Positions 32,701-39,126 of a DNA stretch of 39,176 nt are shown here, piece by piece. Within the stretch, counting starts at the first letter, position 1. Every line of letters begins with the position of its first letter. The notes under the pieces are model-generated. The model searched no databases. It saw nothing but the letters and a program-made list of their open reading frames with translations, and was not told the origin of the DNA. This DNA is from Chloroflexota bacterium (GTDB taxonomy: Bacteria > Chloroflexota > Dehalococcoidia > Lucifugimonadales > UBA3495), in assembly GCA_009837355.1 (NCBI GenBank), contig VXTR01000002.1, positions 1 to 39,176 on the forward strand. Reading direction: 5' to 3'. A program made the position numbers and the translations under genes.

Positions 32701-33344
32701 GGCGTCTCGAACGGGTTGGTGGTTCTTGCATCTGAGCCGGTGACCACCCGGAACCGCAAGCGAAACAAGGTACGCATTTCCCGTTCCCAGTTGCCCACCA
32801 AGCCAGCTGGGGGAACGATGAGGACGCGGCGGATGAGACGCCGGGCCAGCATCTCACGGACATATAGACCGGTCATGATTGTCTTGCCCGCACCAGCATC
32901 GTCGGCAAGGAGGAACCGTAAGGGGGACTGTTGAAGCATGTGCTCATAAACAGCCAACCTCTGGTGAGGCAAGGGATCGATGAAGGAAGTTTCGCTGGCA
33001 AAAGCAGGATTGAAGAGGTGCCCGTAGGCGAGCCGGTGGGCCTCGGCCACGGCTGAAACTACCTCCGGGGACGCAGAAAAATCTAGGCCGGGGTACGTGC
33101 CAACGTAGGGAATGGAGGTTGGTTCTTCGATGCTGTCTTCCCGCAACGAGAGTTCCAGATCAACGATCCGCTGCCATGCCAAGTTGTTAGGTCGGGACTG
33201 ACCGTTCTCCCAGCGATTCACGGATGCGTAGGAAACGCCGATTAGACTGGCAAGCTGCGTTTGAGTCAGACCGGCAATGCCCCTGACTTCCTTGACACGT
33301 TGGCCATAGTCGGGTGGAACGGAATTTGGAGTAACGGACGGCAT
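29718..33344 (-). CDS. XRE-HTH / SNF2 helicase / DUF3883 fusion protein
   Basis: First gene of the minus-strand operon, 1208 residues. Residues 12-60 are an XRE helix-turn-helix (KEVRGIAGLTQTQLASLIGV, then SYASVNRWENGQ). A SNF2/RapA-type motor follows, with Walker A DDAGAGKT (148-155), DEAH at 250-253 and LLLLTATPHMGK. Its second RecA lobe has IIFTEHRDTADFL and QRMGRIHRYGQ (about 630-640). A long charged coiled region comes next. The C-terminus matches DUF3883: WPGFDLLSRR, then KLAIEVKGRRG and DNEWASACNNRDTYWLYVVF (about 1110-1155), in which E-V-K recalls a PD-(D/E)XK core. The motor fits the helicase of HMA/DISARM-like systems. The fused HTH could repress its own operon or load the motor at a set site. 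Confidence 0.93.
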   Translation of the reverse strand: MPSVTPNSVPPDYGQRVKEVRGIAGLTQTQLASLIGVSYASVNRWENGQSRPNNLAWQRIVDLELSLREDSIEEPTSIPYVGTYPGLDFSASPEVVSAVAEAHRLAYGHLFNPAFASETSFIDPLPHQRLAVYEHMLQQSPLRFLLADDAGAGKTIMTGLYVREMLARRLIRRVLIVPPAGLVGNWEREMRTLFRLRFRVVTGSDARTTNPFETPESDLVIVSVDTLADERMFAHLADTATEPYDLVVFDEAHKLSADRLPDFRVRRTERYRLAEAIAGAGADGAQWVLPWSAQHLLLLTATPHMGKDFPYYYLWRLLLPETLPTYEAFEQFPTEARRRHFIRRTKEELVHFDGSALFPTRQCDTLSYALTQGAGSEQELYDATTDYIRSYYNRARVLNRSAARLAMSVFQRRLASSTYALMRSFQRRVEKLEDMIERIRDGRLPEEELSRQQQRLHGTDDAFETTTAEEQTAGEDDSDRLEEFEEQVLGGVVAHSLAELEAERIKVDSLLDKARSLFDSREESKFEKLREVLEEPEYSGEKFIIFTEHRDTADFLVHRLEGLGFTGQIATIHGGMPYQERERQVEFFRRPEAEQGARYLVATDAAGEGINLQFCWLMVNFDIPWNPARLEQRMGRIHRYGQAHNPVVIVNLVAGATREGLVLKTLLDKLEAIRRQLQSGKVFDVIGRLFEGVSIKDYIEQTLTEGESSQAVARLEGTLTEGQVRAIEERERSLFGPGGDVVRELDRVRDSVDQEVYRRLLPGYVRSFVEKSVSLLDLRIDGDLDSTFRLVPTERRALDPLLPALESRQQGERGRLTVYRPVQASDAVWMYPGEEVFDRLSASVVGRFGNEGLRGSVFIDPYANQPYLFHIALVSVVGPLERPTASETPSLAHSPEVAASESRLLESRLVGLRQNGDGSVNEAPVEHLLLLKGAVDFSPGSEPLAHTARTLMQEAQGFAQDVAGSMAQTQRQRLISSLDERLGFVARGFDYQAAELAAARIRLNERVQTGDHRAAGELDRVRQRQRGLSAARANRLDGIRAEADNVRPGEVEFLIHALVVPSQDPEETEQYEADVEAIAVRVATAYEESVNAQVTDVSRPELARRAGLNNWPGFDLLSRRPRATGRSSEKLAIEVKGRRGRGGVHLQDNEWASACNNRDTYWLYVVFDCATPHPRLVRVRDPFGKLLAKTQESRAYTLSESQLLDFAE

Positions 33345-33373
33345 CGGTCAGCCCCTGCAAGTCGCTCTCCACT

Positions 33374-33402
33374 AGCATACATCTGGGTTGTGTGGTTGTC
33401 AA
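33374..33402 (-). promoter_or_regulatory. Promoter of the helicase-SPARTA-methylase operon
   Basis: On the minus strand a perfect TTGACA (33397-33402) and TATGCT (33374-33379) are 17 bp apart, 30 bp before the helicase start. The partial palindrome at 33410-33423 is directly upstream, where an autoregulatory HTH could bind. Confidence 0.65.
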
Positions 33403-33426
33403 ATGTCGTATAACATATGCTATGTC
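33403..33426. promoter_or_regulatory. Putative operator in the divergent gap
   Basis: ATAACATATGCTAT (33410-33423) is a palindrome with one mismatch pair around CATATG, and ATGTC occurs on both sides of it, 19 bp apart. It lies between the helicase promoter and the start of the CBASS pair. The XRE domain of the helicase is the obvious candidate to bind it; this is inference. Confidence 0.4.
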
Positions 33427-33469
33427 CGCCTGAATACAGGATATCCCAAAATATATTGAGCCACACCTC

Positions 33470-34501
33470 ATGGACCGACCAGAGTCACAGAACCCTCGCC
33501 GCAGGTCAGAAGGCGTCCTGACGACGCGCCGCCAGCCGGTGCAGTGGGCGGGCGACCTACCGTTCCGGATCCTGTCCCTGGACGGTGGGGGCATCAAGGG
33601 CATCTTTCCGGCGGCGGTCCTTGCTGGCCTGGAGAGGGAGCACCTGGAGGGCAGGAGTGTCGGCGACTATTTCGACCTGATTGCAGGCACTTCAACGGGC
33701 GGGATCCTTGCCCTAGGCTTGGGAGCGGGAATGACCGCCGACGAAATCCTGCGGATGTACCTGGAGGAGGGCCGACGGGTATTTCCCTCGAAGGAAAGGG
33801 GGTTAGCCGGCAGAGCCAGGAAACTATTTTTCGCCCAGTATGACCGCAACGCGTTGGACGAACTGCTGAAACAACGGCTGGGCGAGAAAACGCTAGGGGA
33901 ATCCAAGTATCGCCTGCTGATTCCATCGACGGAGGGGCGCAATGGCGAGGTCTGGGTCTTCAAGACTCCACACCACCCCGATTACAGGCTTGACGGCGAT
34001 ACGCCCATGAGTTCGGTGGCGTCGGCCACGTCCGCCGCGCCGACCTACTTCACGCCCTTCGAGCAAGGGGGTTACACCTACCTCGACGGCGGCGTGTGGG
34101 CCAACAACCCCACGATGGCAGCCCTGGTGGAGGCCCTTTCCTGCTTCGCTATACGTCGGGAAGAGGTGAGAATTCTCAGCATCGGATGCGGCGAGAACCC
34201 GTTTCAGATTACCGAAGGGCAGGCCAGGAGGTCCGGCATGGTGCACTGGCGCGGTATCATTGCTGTCGCCATGCACCTGCAGTCGGTCACGGCGGTGAAC
34301 CAGGCGGGGCTGCTGATTGGCAGAGACCGGGTGATCAGGCTCGACCGTCCCGACGGCAGAGAAACCATCGACCTGGACGACTGGGTAATGGCGAAGGACC
34401 TTCTGCCCGGGGAAGCCGGTGAGGTCGTCCGCAGCAACGCCAGCCTGCTGGTGGATACCTTTCTAACCGAGCCGGCGGCTCCCTTCACGCCGCTGGCATG
34501 A
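33470..34501 (+). CDS. capV: CBASS patatin-like phospholipase effector (CapV-type)
   Basis: A protein of 343 residues. The patatin fold is complete: oxyanion motif DGGGIKGIF at 38-46, nucleophile elbow GTSTGG with Ser75, and catalytic Asp206 in YLDGGVWANNP. A Pro/Arg-rich N-terminal leader of about 30 residues precedes it. In CBASS a cyclic nucleotide made on infection binds this effector, which then degrades membrane phospholipids and kills the cell. The CD-NTase gene follows 18 bp later, which confirms the role. The start at 33470 has only a weak ribosome-binding site. It is transcribed divergently from the helicase operon. Confidence 0.92.
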   Translation: MDRPESQNPRRRSEGVLTTRRQPVQWAGDLPFRILSLDGGGIKGIFPAAVLAGLEREHLEGRSVGDYFDLIAGTSTGGILALGLGAGMTADEILRMYLEEGRRVFPSKERGLAGRARKLFFAQYDRNALDELLKQRLGEKTLGESKYRLLIPSTEGRNGEVWVFKTPHHPDYRLDGDTPMSSVASATSAAPTYFTPFEQGGYTYLDGGVWANNPTMAALVEALSCFAIRREEVRILSIGCGENPFQITEGQARRSGMVHWRGIIAVAMHLQSVTAVNQAGLLIGRDRVIRLDRPDGRETIDLDDWVMAKDLLPGEAGEVVRSNASLLVDTFLTEPAAPFTPLA

Positions 34502-34519
34502 CCTACGGGAGACCACAGC

Positions 34520-35419
34520 ATGACCAAGAACAACCGCCCGTTCCGGGAGTTTCTCCGGTACGAGGTCAACCTGAACCAGGACCGGCTGCACCGGCTGCAA
34601 GTGAGCGTCCGGGACGTGAACCGCCACCTGAAGGGCAACCTGCCGGGCTACCAGAGAATCGACCGGCAGGGTTCCTACGGTCTGGACACCCTGGTCAAGC
34701 CGGTGAACGAGAATGACGAATACGACGCCGACATCCAAGTGGTGATAAACCCCAATCCCAACTGGAAGGCCAGGGACTACCTGAACGCGCTTTGCGAAAC
34801 TCTATCCCGGGAGTACAACTTCGCCGACAAAATTGAAATGGGCAATCGCTGCGTCACGCTGAACTACGCCGGGGACTTTCACCTCGACGTGGTTCCCCGC
34901 GTAACCAGGCAGGGAGGACACTTCATCTGCAACTGGGAGAAGGACTGCTTCGAGGAAACGGACGGCACTGGATACCGCAATTGGTTCTCGGAAAAGAGCC
35001 GGATTACAAGGGTGAACCTGAAACGGGCGGTCAGGTTGCTGAAGTACGTCAGGGACCGCCAGCACAACTACGTCGCCAAGTCCATTCTGCTGACCACCCT
35101 GGCTGGGAATGCCATCAATTCTTCCGACCGTGGCACGGAAGCGGTGCGGACGGTGGCGAACACCTTGACGACGGTGTTGACCAGGATGGACGGCTACCTG
35201 CAACGGCATCCAATAATGCCCGAAATCAAGAACCCCGCTATGTTGTCAGAGGATTTCAACCGGCACTGGAACCAGGACAGGTACGACTATTTCAGGGAGA
35301 GAGTTCATTCCCACGCCCAAATTGCTCAGCAAGCCCTGGCCTCGCCGTCCATCGAAGACTCCATAAGATTATGGCGGCGGCTGCTCGGCAACAACTTCGG
35401 GAGAGGCAGGATCGGGTAG
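34520..35419 (+). CDS. CBASS cGAS/DncV-like nucleotidyltransferase (CD-NTase)
   Basis: A protein of 299 residues; GGGAGA stands before the start. The nucleotidyltransferase core is complete: the G-S helix turn IDRQGSYGLDTLV (GS at 51-52), the metal pair YDADIQVV (Asp69, Asp71), and a third Asp123 in FHLDVVPR. A helical C-terminal domain ends in a basic tail. Such enzymes make cyclic di- or trinucleotides when phage is sensed and activate the patatin encoded just upstream. No Cap2/Cap3 or HORMA/TRIP13 genes are near, so this is the minimal two-gene (type I) form. The CD-NTase clade cannot be told by eye. Confidence 0.94.
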   Translation: MTKNNRPFREFLRYEVNLNQDRLHRLQVSVRDVNRHLKGNLPGYQRIDRQGSYGLDTLVKPVNENDEYDADIQVVINPNPNWKARDYLNALCETLSREYNFADKIEMGNRCVTLNYAGDFHLDVVPRVTRQGGHFICNWEKDCFEETDGTGYRNWFSEKSRITRVNLKRAVRLLKYVRDRQHNYVAKSILLTTLAGNAINSSDRGTEAVRTVANTLTTVLTRMDGYLQRHPIMPEIKNPAMLSEDFNRHWNQDRYDYFRERVHSHAQIAQQALASPSIEDSIRLWRRLLGNNFGRGRIG

Positions 35420-35673
35420 CTCCGACCGGGACTTTGGTGATGAACACTCCCGTGTTCTGAGGCCGCGAAAGGTTTGCGCTACGAAGCTAACGCGCCAATC
35501 GCCGGATATCGAGCCCAGGCAAGGCCATATAATTGGAAAGTCGGAGGCCGCTGCCGCTCAGCAACAGCCTCCCAATGCACATCGATCTGACACCCCCTCT
35601 TTGACCGGCCCAACAGTACCCCTCCGCGCTTGTGTCCGGTAGGCAGAAGGCTTCCAGCTCGTCCGCCGTTGCG
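35420..35673. other. Gap between convergent genes
   Basis: The plus-strand CBASS pair and the minus-strand triple-XRE gene end towards each other here. I see no convincing hairpin terminator or gene. Confidence 0.4.
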
Positions 35674-36690
35674 CTAAAGGCCTTGCGACGCCGGTTTCAG
35701 TAGGGCGTAGGAGCCAGGCTCCCGCACCAAGTGGTTGACGAACACCCGGCCGTGGCCGTCGTAGCCGGTGGTGTAGGCGTACTCTACCTGGGCGCCCCAA
35801 GGCACCCGACCGCCGACGCGCATGGTGCCGTCCCCGACCTTGCCACCGCTGCCCGGCCCGCCGGCCCCGCGTATCACCATGCCCTGGCGCTCACCCTTCT
35901 TCCAGGCCAGCACCTTCACCTCCGCCGGCATCACCCGTTCCGCCGGCGACGGCGCGAACAGCACCCCGTGCAGCCGCGTCAGCACGTCCCCCGACGGGGT
36001 GCGCCGGCCGGACATGATGCCGGAGAGGAAACCCTTGCTGATGCCGGCCCGCCGGGCCACCTCGTTCTGGCTGATGCCGTGGGCGTCCATGCGCTCCCAC
36101 AAAGCGTGGGGGTCCACGACGGAGCGCTTTGCGGGTTTCACTTTCATGGGACCGCCCAGGGCCGACTCCAGCCGGGCCTGGACCGCCGGGCTCATCCGGT
36201 TGCGGCCCCGGGACACGTCGGTCAGGTGCCTGGAGGATATCCCCACCCGCTGGGCCAGTTGGTTGATGCTCAGGCCCAGCTCCCGGGCTCGCTCTCTTAC
36301 GTAGGTGCTCTCGCTGCGGATGACGTCGATGCGGCGGTAGACGACGCCCTGGCCGGGCACGTATCCCAGCACGGCCCTGACCTTCTCCTGCATGGCCGGG
36401 GTCCAGGGCCGTCTTCCGGTGGAGAACTCGGAGAGGTAGCGGTTGGAGATGCCCATCCGCTGGGCCAGTTGCTTCATGGTGAGGCCGCTCTTGCGGGCGG
36501 CGGCGCGGAGTTCGGTCTCAGGCTTGCCGTTCGCGGTAGCGGGTTGGTTGTTACCGGTAAGGGTTGCGTTGGCGCTGTCATTGCCGTTGCCGTTGGCGGG
36601 TTGGGCCGACGCGCTGGTTGTAGCGTTGGCGACGTCGGTAGTGTTGCCGGCGGTGGGTTGGATCGTTGGGTTGGTGGTAGCGGTGGACAT
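35674..36690 (-). CDS. Protein with three XRE helix-turn-helix domains
   Basis: A protein of 338 residues, with GGAGG eight bases before the ATG. A low-complexity Thr/Asn/Ala-rich N-terminal leader (about 1-55) precedes three XRE domains in tandem: one near 58-105 (MKQLAQRMGISNRYLSEFST), one near 135-180 (INQLAQRVGISSRHLTDVSR), and one near 200-245 (QNEVARRAGISKGFLSGIMS). The C-terminal 90 residues are beta-rich and Gly-rich (GAQVEYAYTTGYDGHGRVFV). Three HTHs in one chain would recognise a long, repeated site. The role is probably regulation of the element; no family name is known to me. A hairpin-rich leader lies upstream. Confidence 0.88.
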   Translation of the reverse strand: MSTATTNPTIQPTAGNTTDVANATTSASAQPANGNGNDSANATLTGNNQPATANGKPETELRAAARKSGLTMKQLAQRMGISNRYLSEFSTGRRPWTPAMQEKVRAVLGYVPGQGVVYRRIDVIRSESTYVRERARELGLSINQLAQRVGISSRHLTDVSRGRNRMSPAVQARLESALGGPMKVKPAKRSVVDPHALWERMDAHGISQNEVARRAGISKGFLSGIMSGRRTPSGDVLTRLHGVLFAPSPAERVMPAEVKVLAWKKGERQGMVIRGAGGPGSGGKVGDGTMRVGGRVPWGAQVEYAYTTGYDGHGRVFVNHLVREPGSYALLKPASQGL

Positions 36691-36713
36691 GTTGAAGCCT
36701 CCGTGAAATGCAA

Positions 36714-36750
36714 AAACGGGGCCGGCCCGTGGAGAGGGCCGGCCCCGTTT
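36714..36750 (-). terminator. Terminator/attenuator in the leader of the triple-XRE gene
   Basis: A perfect 15-bp stem (AAACGGGGCCGGCCC at 36714-36728 with its complement at 36736-36750) closes a seven-base loop and, on the minus strand, runs into GTTTTTG. It lies only 24 bp upstream of the triple-XRE start codon, so it could act as an attenuator or as the end of an upstream transcript. Confidence 0.7.
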
Positions 36751-36783
36751 GGCGTTGGGATGGGTTGTGGGTAGATGTCAGTG

Positions 36784-36821
36784 GCGGGTCACGCCGTGGT
36801 GATGGCTACGGCGTGACCCGC
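36784..36821 (-). promoter_or_regulatory. Second leader hairpin
   Basis: GCGGGTCACGCCGT (36784-36797) and ACGGCGTGACCCGC (36808-36821) form a perfect 14-bp stem with a ten-base loop. It has no T-tract. It stands between the tiny reading frame at 36827-36841 and the terminator at 36714-36750, as expected for a structured leader. Confidence 0.5.
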
Positions 36822-36826
36822 GAAGT

Positions 36827-36841
36827 TCAGGTTGCGGACAT
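36827..36841 (-). other. Four-codon minigene with a strong ribosome-binding site
   Basis: ATG TCC GCA ACC TGA follows a perfect AGGAGG at six bases' distance. A peptide of four residues (MSAT) just before two hairpins may be a leader peptide for attenuation. It may also be the start of a small protein truncated by a frameshift (an adjoining frame reads NLNFAGHAVAITTA). Confidence 0.3.
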
Positions 36842-37875
36842 GGGTTGCCTCCTGGAGTTGTCGTGGTGGTGGGAGTTGCGGTAGCCGCCGGGGGCTGACG
36901 CCGGGAACCGGCGGCGTGATGACGCTCCGGGCGTTGCGTTGTCGCGGGCGTTGACCGGCTGGCAGCCCGGCGCGGGCACACGGCAAACGCGGCGAGCGCC
37001 GAGCGGACAGTCGTCGCCCCAGGACGGGCCTTAGCCCGGCGCGGGGGCAAGAGAATGGGGAAGGGGAAGAAAAAGCGCGGTCCCGCCTCGGGCCGATGCC
37101 GTAGAGGGGCATGGGCGGCCGGGGAACCGCGAAGAGGCGCGTGGCCGTCCCGTGCGTTGCACCAGGGGCGGAGAAGGCCAGCGAGAGAGGGGCGCAGCCG
37201 GGCGGGGATGTAACGCGCTTCAGCGCGGAGGCCGGAGCTGGCTAACGCTATGAGTGAGGATAGGCAGGGCTACGCGGTCAGCGCAGCAGTGTGAGCACCC
37301 GGTTTGGCAACCACGCCCAGCCGGAGCGTTATAGACCTGCGGGGCCGCTATGCCTGGGACAGCAGCCACGCCGCAGACATGAGGAAGCGACCGGATGGCG
37401 ATGCCCGTTCCAGCCGCAGCGTGAGGGGGGTGAGCGCAACGTCTAGTGCGCTGGGCGAGTCAGACCGCAGGGTTCGGGCCCTGGGCTGCCGTGTCGGTTC
37501 CGGCGTTCACCTCCCGGACGCTGTCGGCGATGCTGACGACGGGTGCCAGCCTGGTGTGGTGCACCGCATTGACGTGGTCGCCGGAGGAGCAGGGCTCGAC
37601 CCCGGTTCCGCATCACGCCGCGGGCGGGCGCTTATCCCAGGTAGTCCGCCGCCGGGAGAGCAGGGCTCGATCCCTTGGCAACAAACCGGGTCGGGGATGG
37701 ACCCTCCAGTTTTCTGGGCCGGAAACACTGGAAAAAGCCAGACAACGCAGTCAATTATTCACCCCCGTCCCCGTCCTGGGAACCCCTAAACCTCCTCTCT
37801 TGCACCCTCCCGCGCCAATCGTTTACCGCCGTCCCGCAGAATTCGAATGGCCGTTCCGGTGCCGTCTCCGGCGCC
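36842..37875. other. Long GC-rich stretch without a convincing gene
   Basis: Open frames here are in competing phases, rich in Arg/Pro/Ser, and lack ribosome-binding sites, so I call none. A pair of similar strings (GAGCAGGGCTCGA at 37587-37599 and 37658-37670, within a wider match of about 23 bases) lies 71 bp apart. The region may hold a structured RNA, an origin or an att site. I cannot support any of these from sequence alone. Confidence 0.4.
37587..37670. repeat. Imperfect direct repeat pair, 71 bp period
   Basis: GCCGGAGGAGCAGGGCTCGA and GCCGGGAGAGCAGGGCTCGA start 71 bp apart and share an exact 13-base core. The core resembles a tRNA T-arm superficially, but no cloverleaf can be drawn around it. 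Confidence 0.4.
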
Positions 37876-38727
37876 CTACTTCCGCCAGATGCCAAAGGTG
37901 AGAAAACGCCGCAGCTTGAGCATCTTGCGGTCGACCGTCACGTCGTACAGCATCTCGTTCCGCCGATTGACCTCCTGGCGCCGGTCGCCCCAGTCCCAGG
38001 ACCGCCTCGCCGGGGGCAGGGTGAGCTCGTGCTGCTCGATCAGCTCGACCTCCAGCTCCAGGCGCCGCTCCCGGGCGTTGAGGATGTCCATGGCGTCGGT
38101 AGCGGCAGCGAAGGCGTCCCGGGCCTGGCGCCATTTCACGATCACCGCCGTGGCGGCGTCGCCGTATACCAGCTCCTCGCCGGGCTCCGCCTCGTCCGTA
38201 ACCAGGTCGGGATAAACCCGCCGGGGCCGCTGGACCACGGGATTTGCCGCTGCGCCCGGCTGGGCCGATGGCGAATTCGCCGAGCCTGCCGCCGGTGTTC
38301 CGGCCTGTCCGCCTCCCGCTGCGCTTGAAACCACACCCGATGCTCCCGCCGCTTCCAGCGTCGCCAGTCGCCTTTCCGCCCGCTCCCACGCCTGCGCCTG
38401 CTCCTCCCTGAATTCCTCCAACCCATCCACCAGCGCCGCCTCCAACCGCGCCACCCGGTCCGCCAGCTCGCACAAACGCTTGCGCTGCTGCGCCGCCGCT
38501 GTCCCAACGCCCTGGACCAGGTGGCTTTCCAGCGCGTCGGCTAAGCGCGGGGTCAACCGGCCCGTGTCATCGGCCCGGGACAGGGTGCGGAAGCTGACGC
38601 CCAGGGTCTCCGCCGCCTTCACCTTGCCGTGATCGGCCACCACGTCCCGCAGCAGCGCTAGGAGCCGCACCTCCCGCAGGCTCTCGACGCTCCGGCTGCT
38701 GGAGGAATACTGTTCCGCTCCGTCCAT
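37876..38727 (-). CDS. HTH / coiled-coil protein, intact paralogue of the 5672-6570 gene
   Basis: The frame is open further upstream, but the ATG at 38727 has GGAGG eight bases before it and starts the conserved part (283 residues). An HTH lies near 20-65 (LLALLRDVVADHGKVKAAET, then LGVSFRTLSRADDTGR). A coiled coil follows (about 80-125), then an Ala/Gly/Pro linker (130-160). The C-terminal helical domain contains ERRLELEVELIEQHELTLPP and ends LRRFLTFGIWRK. The whole layout matches the frameshifted gene near the left end. Family unknown to me. The upstream TTGCA palindromes and the HTH suggest that it represses itself and its relatives. Confidence 0.85.
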   Translation of the reverse strand: MDGAEQYSSSSRSVESLREVRLLALLRDVVADHGKVKAAETLGVSFRTLSRADDTGRLTPRLADALESHLVQGVGTAAAQQRKRLCELADRVARLEAALVDGLEEFREEQAQAWERAERRLATLEAAGASGVVSSAAGGGQAGTPAAGSANSPSAQPGAAANPVVQRPRRVYPDLVTDEAEPGEELVYGDAATAVIVKWRQARDAFAAATDAMDILNARERRLELEVELIEQHELTLPPARRSWDWGDRRQEVNRRNEMLYDVTVDRKMLKLRRFLTFGIWRK

Positions 38728-38744
38728 GCTCTGGACCTCCCTGA

Positions 38745-38814
38745 TTGCACTTCTGCAACTCGGCAACGGGGCGATGTCAACCGACACCCGATTTTCCCGA
38801 TTGCCTTTCTGCAA
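38745..38814. promoter_or_regulatory. Operator/promoter of the HTH/coiled-coil gene
   Basis: TTGCA-CTTC-TGCAA (38745-38758, perfect arms) and TTGCC-TTTC-TGCAA (38801-38814, one mismatch) lie 56 bp apart upstream of 38727. A perfect minus-strand TTGACA at 38775-38780 lies between them, so a bound dimer or a loop could block the promoter. No good -10 box is seen 17 bp on. Confidence 0.5.
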
Positions 38815-38997
38815 TTGCCACGCACGGGACTGTCCGGCGGCGCTGGAAGCTGCCCTGGAACCAAAGTGTTCGCCGAAACCGTCCGATAGGGGGTGATTGC
38901 CCCTGATTCTAGGTTCAACCGGACGGCGATTGACTTTTTGCAACCGGCTCCAAATCCCTGTACACGGGTATGACACCACACCCGCCCCCGCAAAACC

Positions 38998-39015
38998 AAT
39001 GCCTTATAAGGGATG
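38998..39015. promoter_or_regulatory. Copy of the CCTTRTAAGG site
   Basis: AATGCCTTATAAGGGATG differs at two of 18 positions from the site at 3799-3816. It lies in the divergent gap between the genes at 38727 (minus) and 39127 (plus). Confidence 0.3.
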
Positions 39016-39067
39016 ACTCGCGAGACACCGTCCTGCCCTCTGCCGCCGGTTTGGGGGCATGAGCGAG

Positions 39068-39107
39068 TTGACAAGGTGGCGACGGTAGCCCAATATCATA
39101 GTAAGAC
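39068..39107 (+). promoter_or_regulatory. Promoter and shared 10-mer before the last gene
   Basis: TTGACA at 39068-39073 is perfect. CAATAT at 17 bp or TATCAT at 20 bp could be the -10 box. ATAGTAAGAC (39098-39107) overlaps the end of TATCAT exactly as it overlaps the -10 box of the ribbon-helix-helix gene at 792, which favours TATCAT despite the long spacer. Confidence 0.45.
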
Positions 39108-39126
39108 TGGATAACAAGGAAGCATC

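Noticed and set aside
18070-33344. Classical DISARM or BREX
   Set aside because: DISARM needs DrmA/DrmB (DUF1998) and BREX needs BrxC/PglZ; none is seen, so only the helicase-methylase-ATPase likeness is claimed.
36789-37112. A 107-codon minus-strand frame before the triple-XRE gene
   Set aside because: Dominated by Arg and Pro, with competing frames and no ribosome-binding site; the hairpins within its end argue for a leader RNA.
37587-37670. GGGCTCGAYCCC strings that look like tRNA T-arms
   Set aside because: No acceptor, D or anticodon stems can be paired around either copy, so no tRNA is called.
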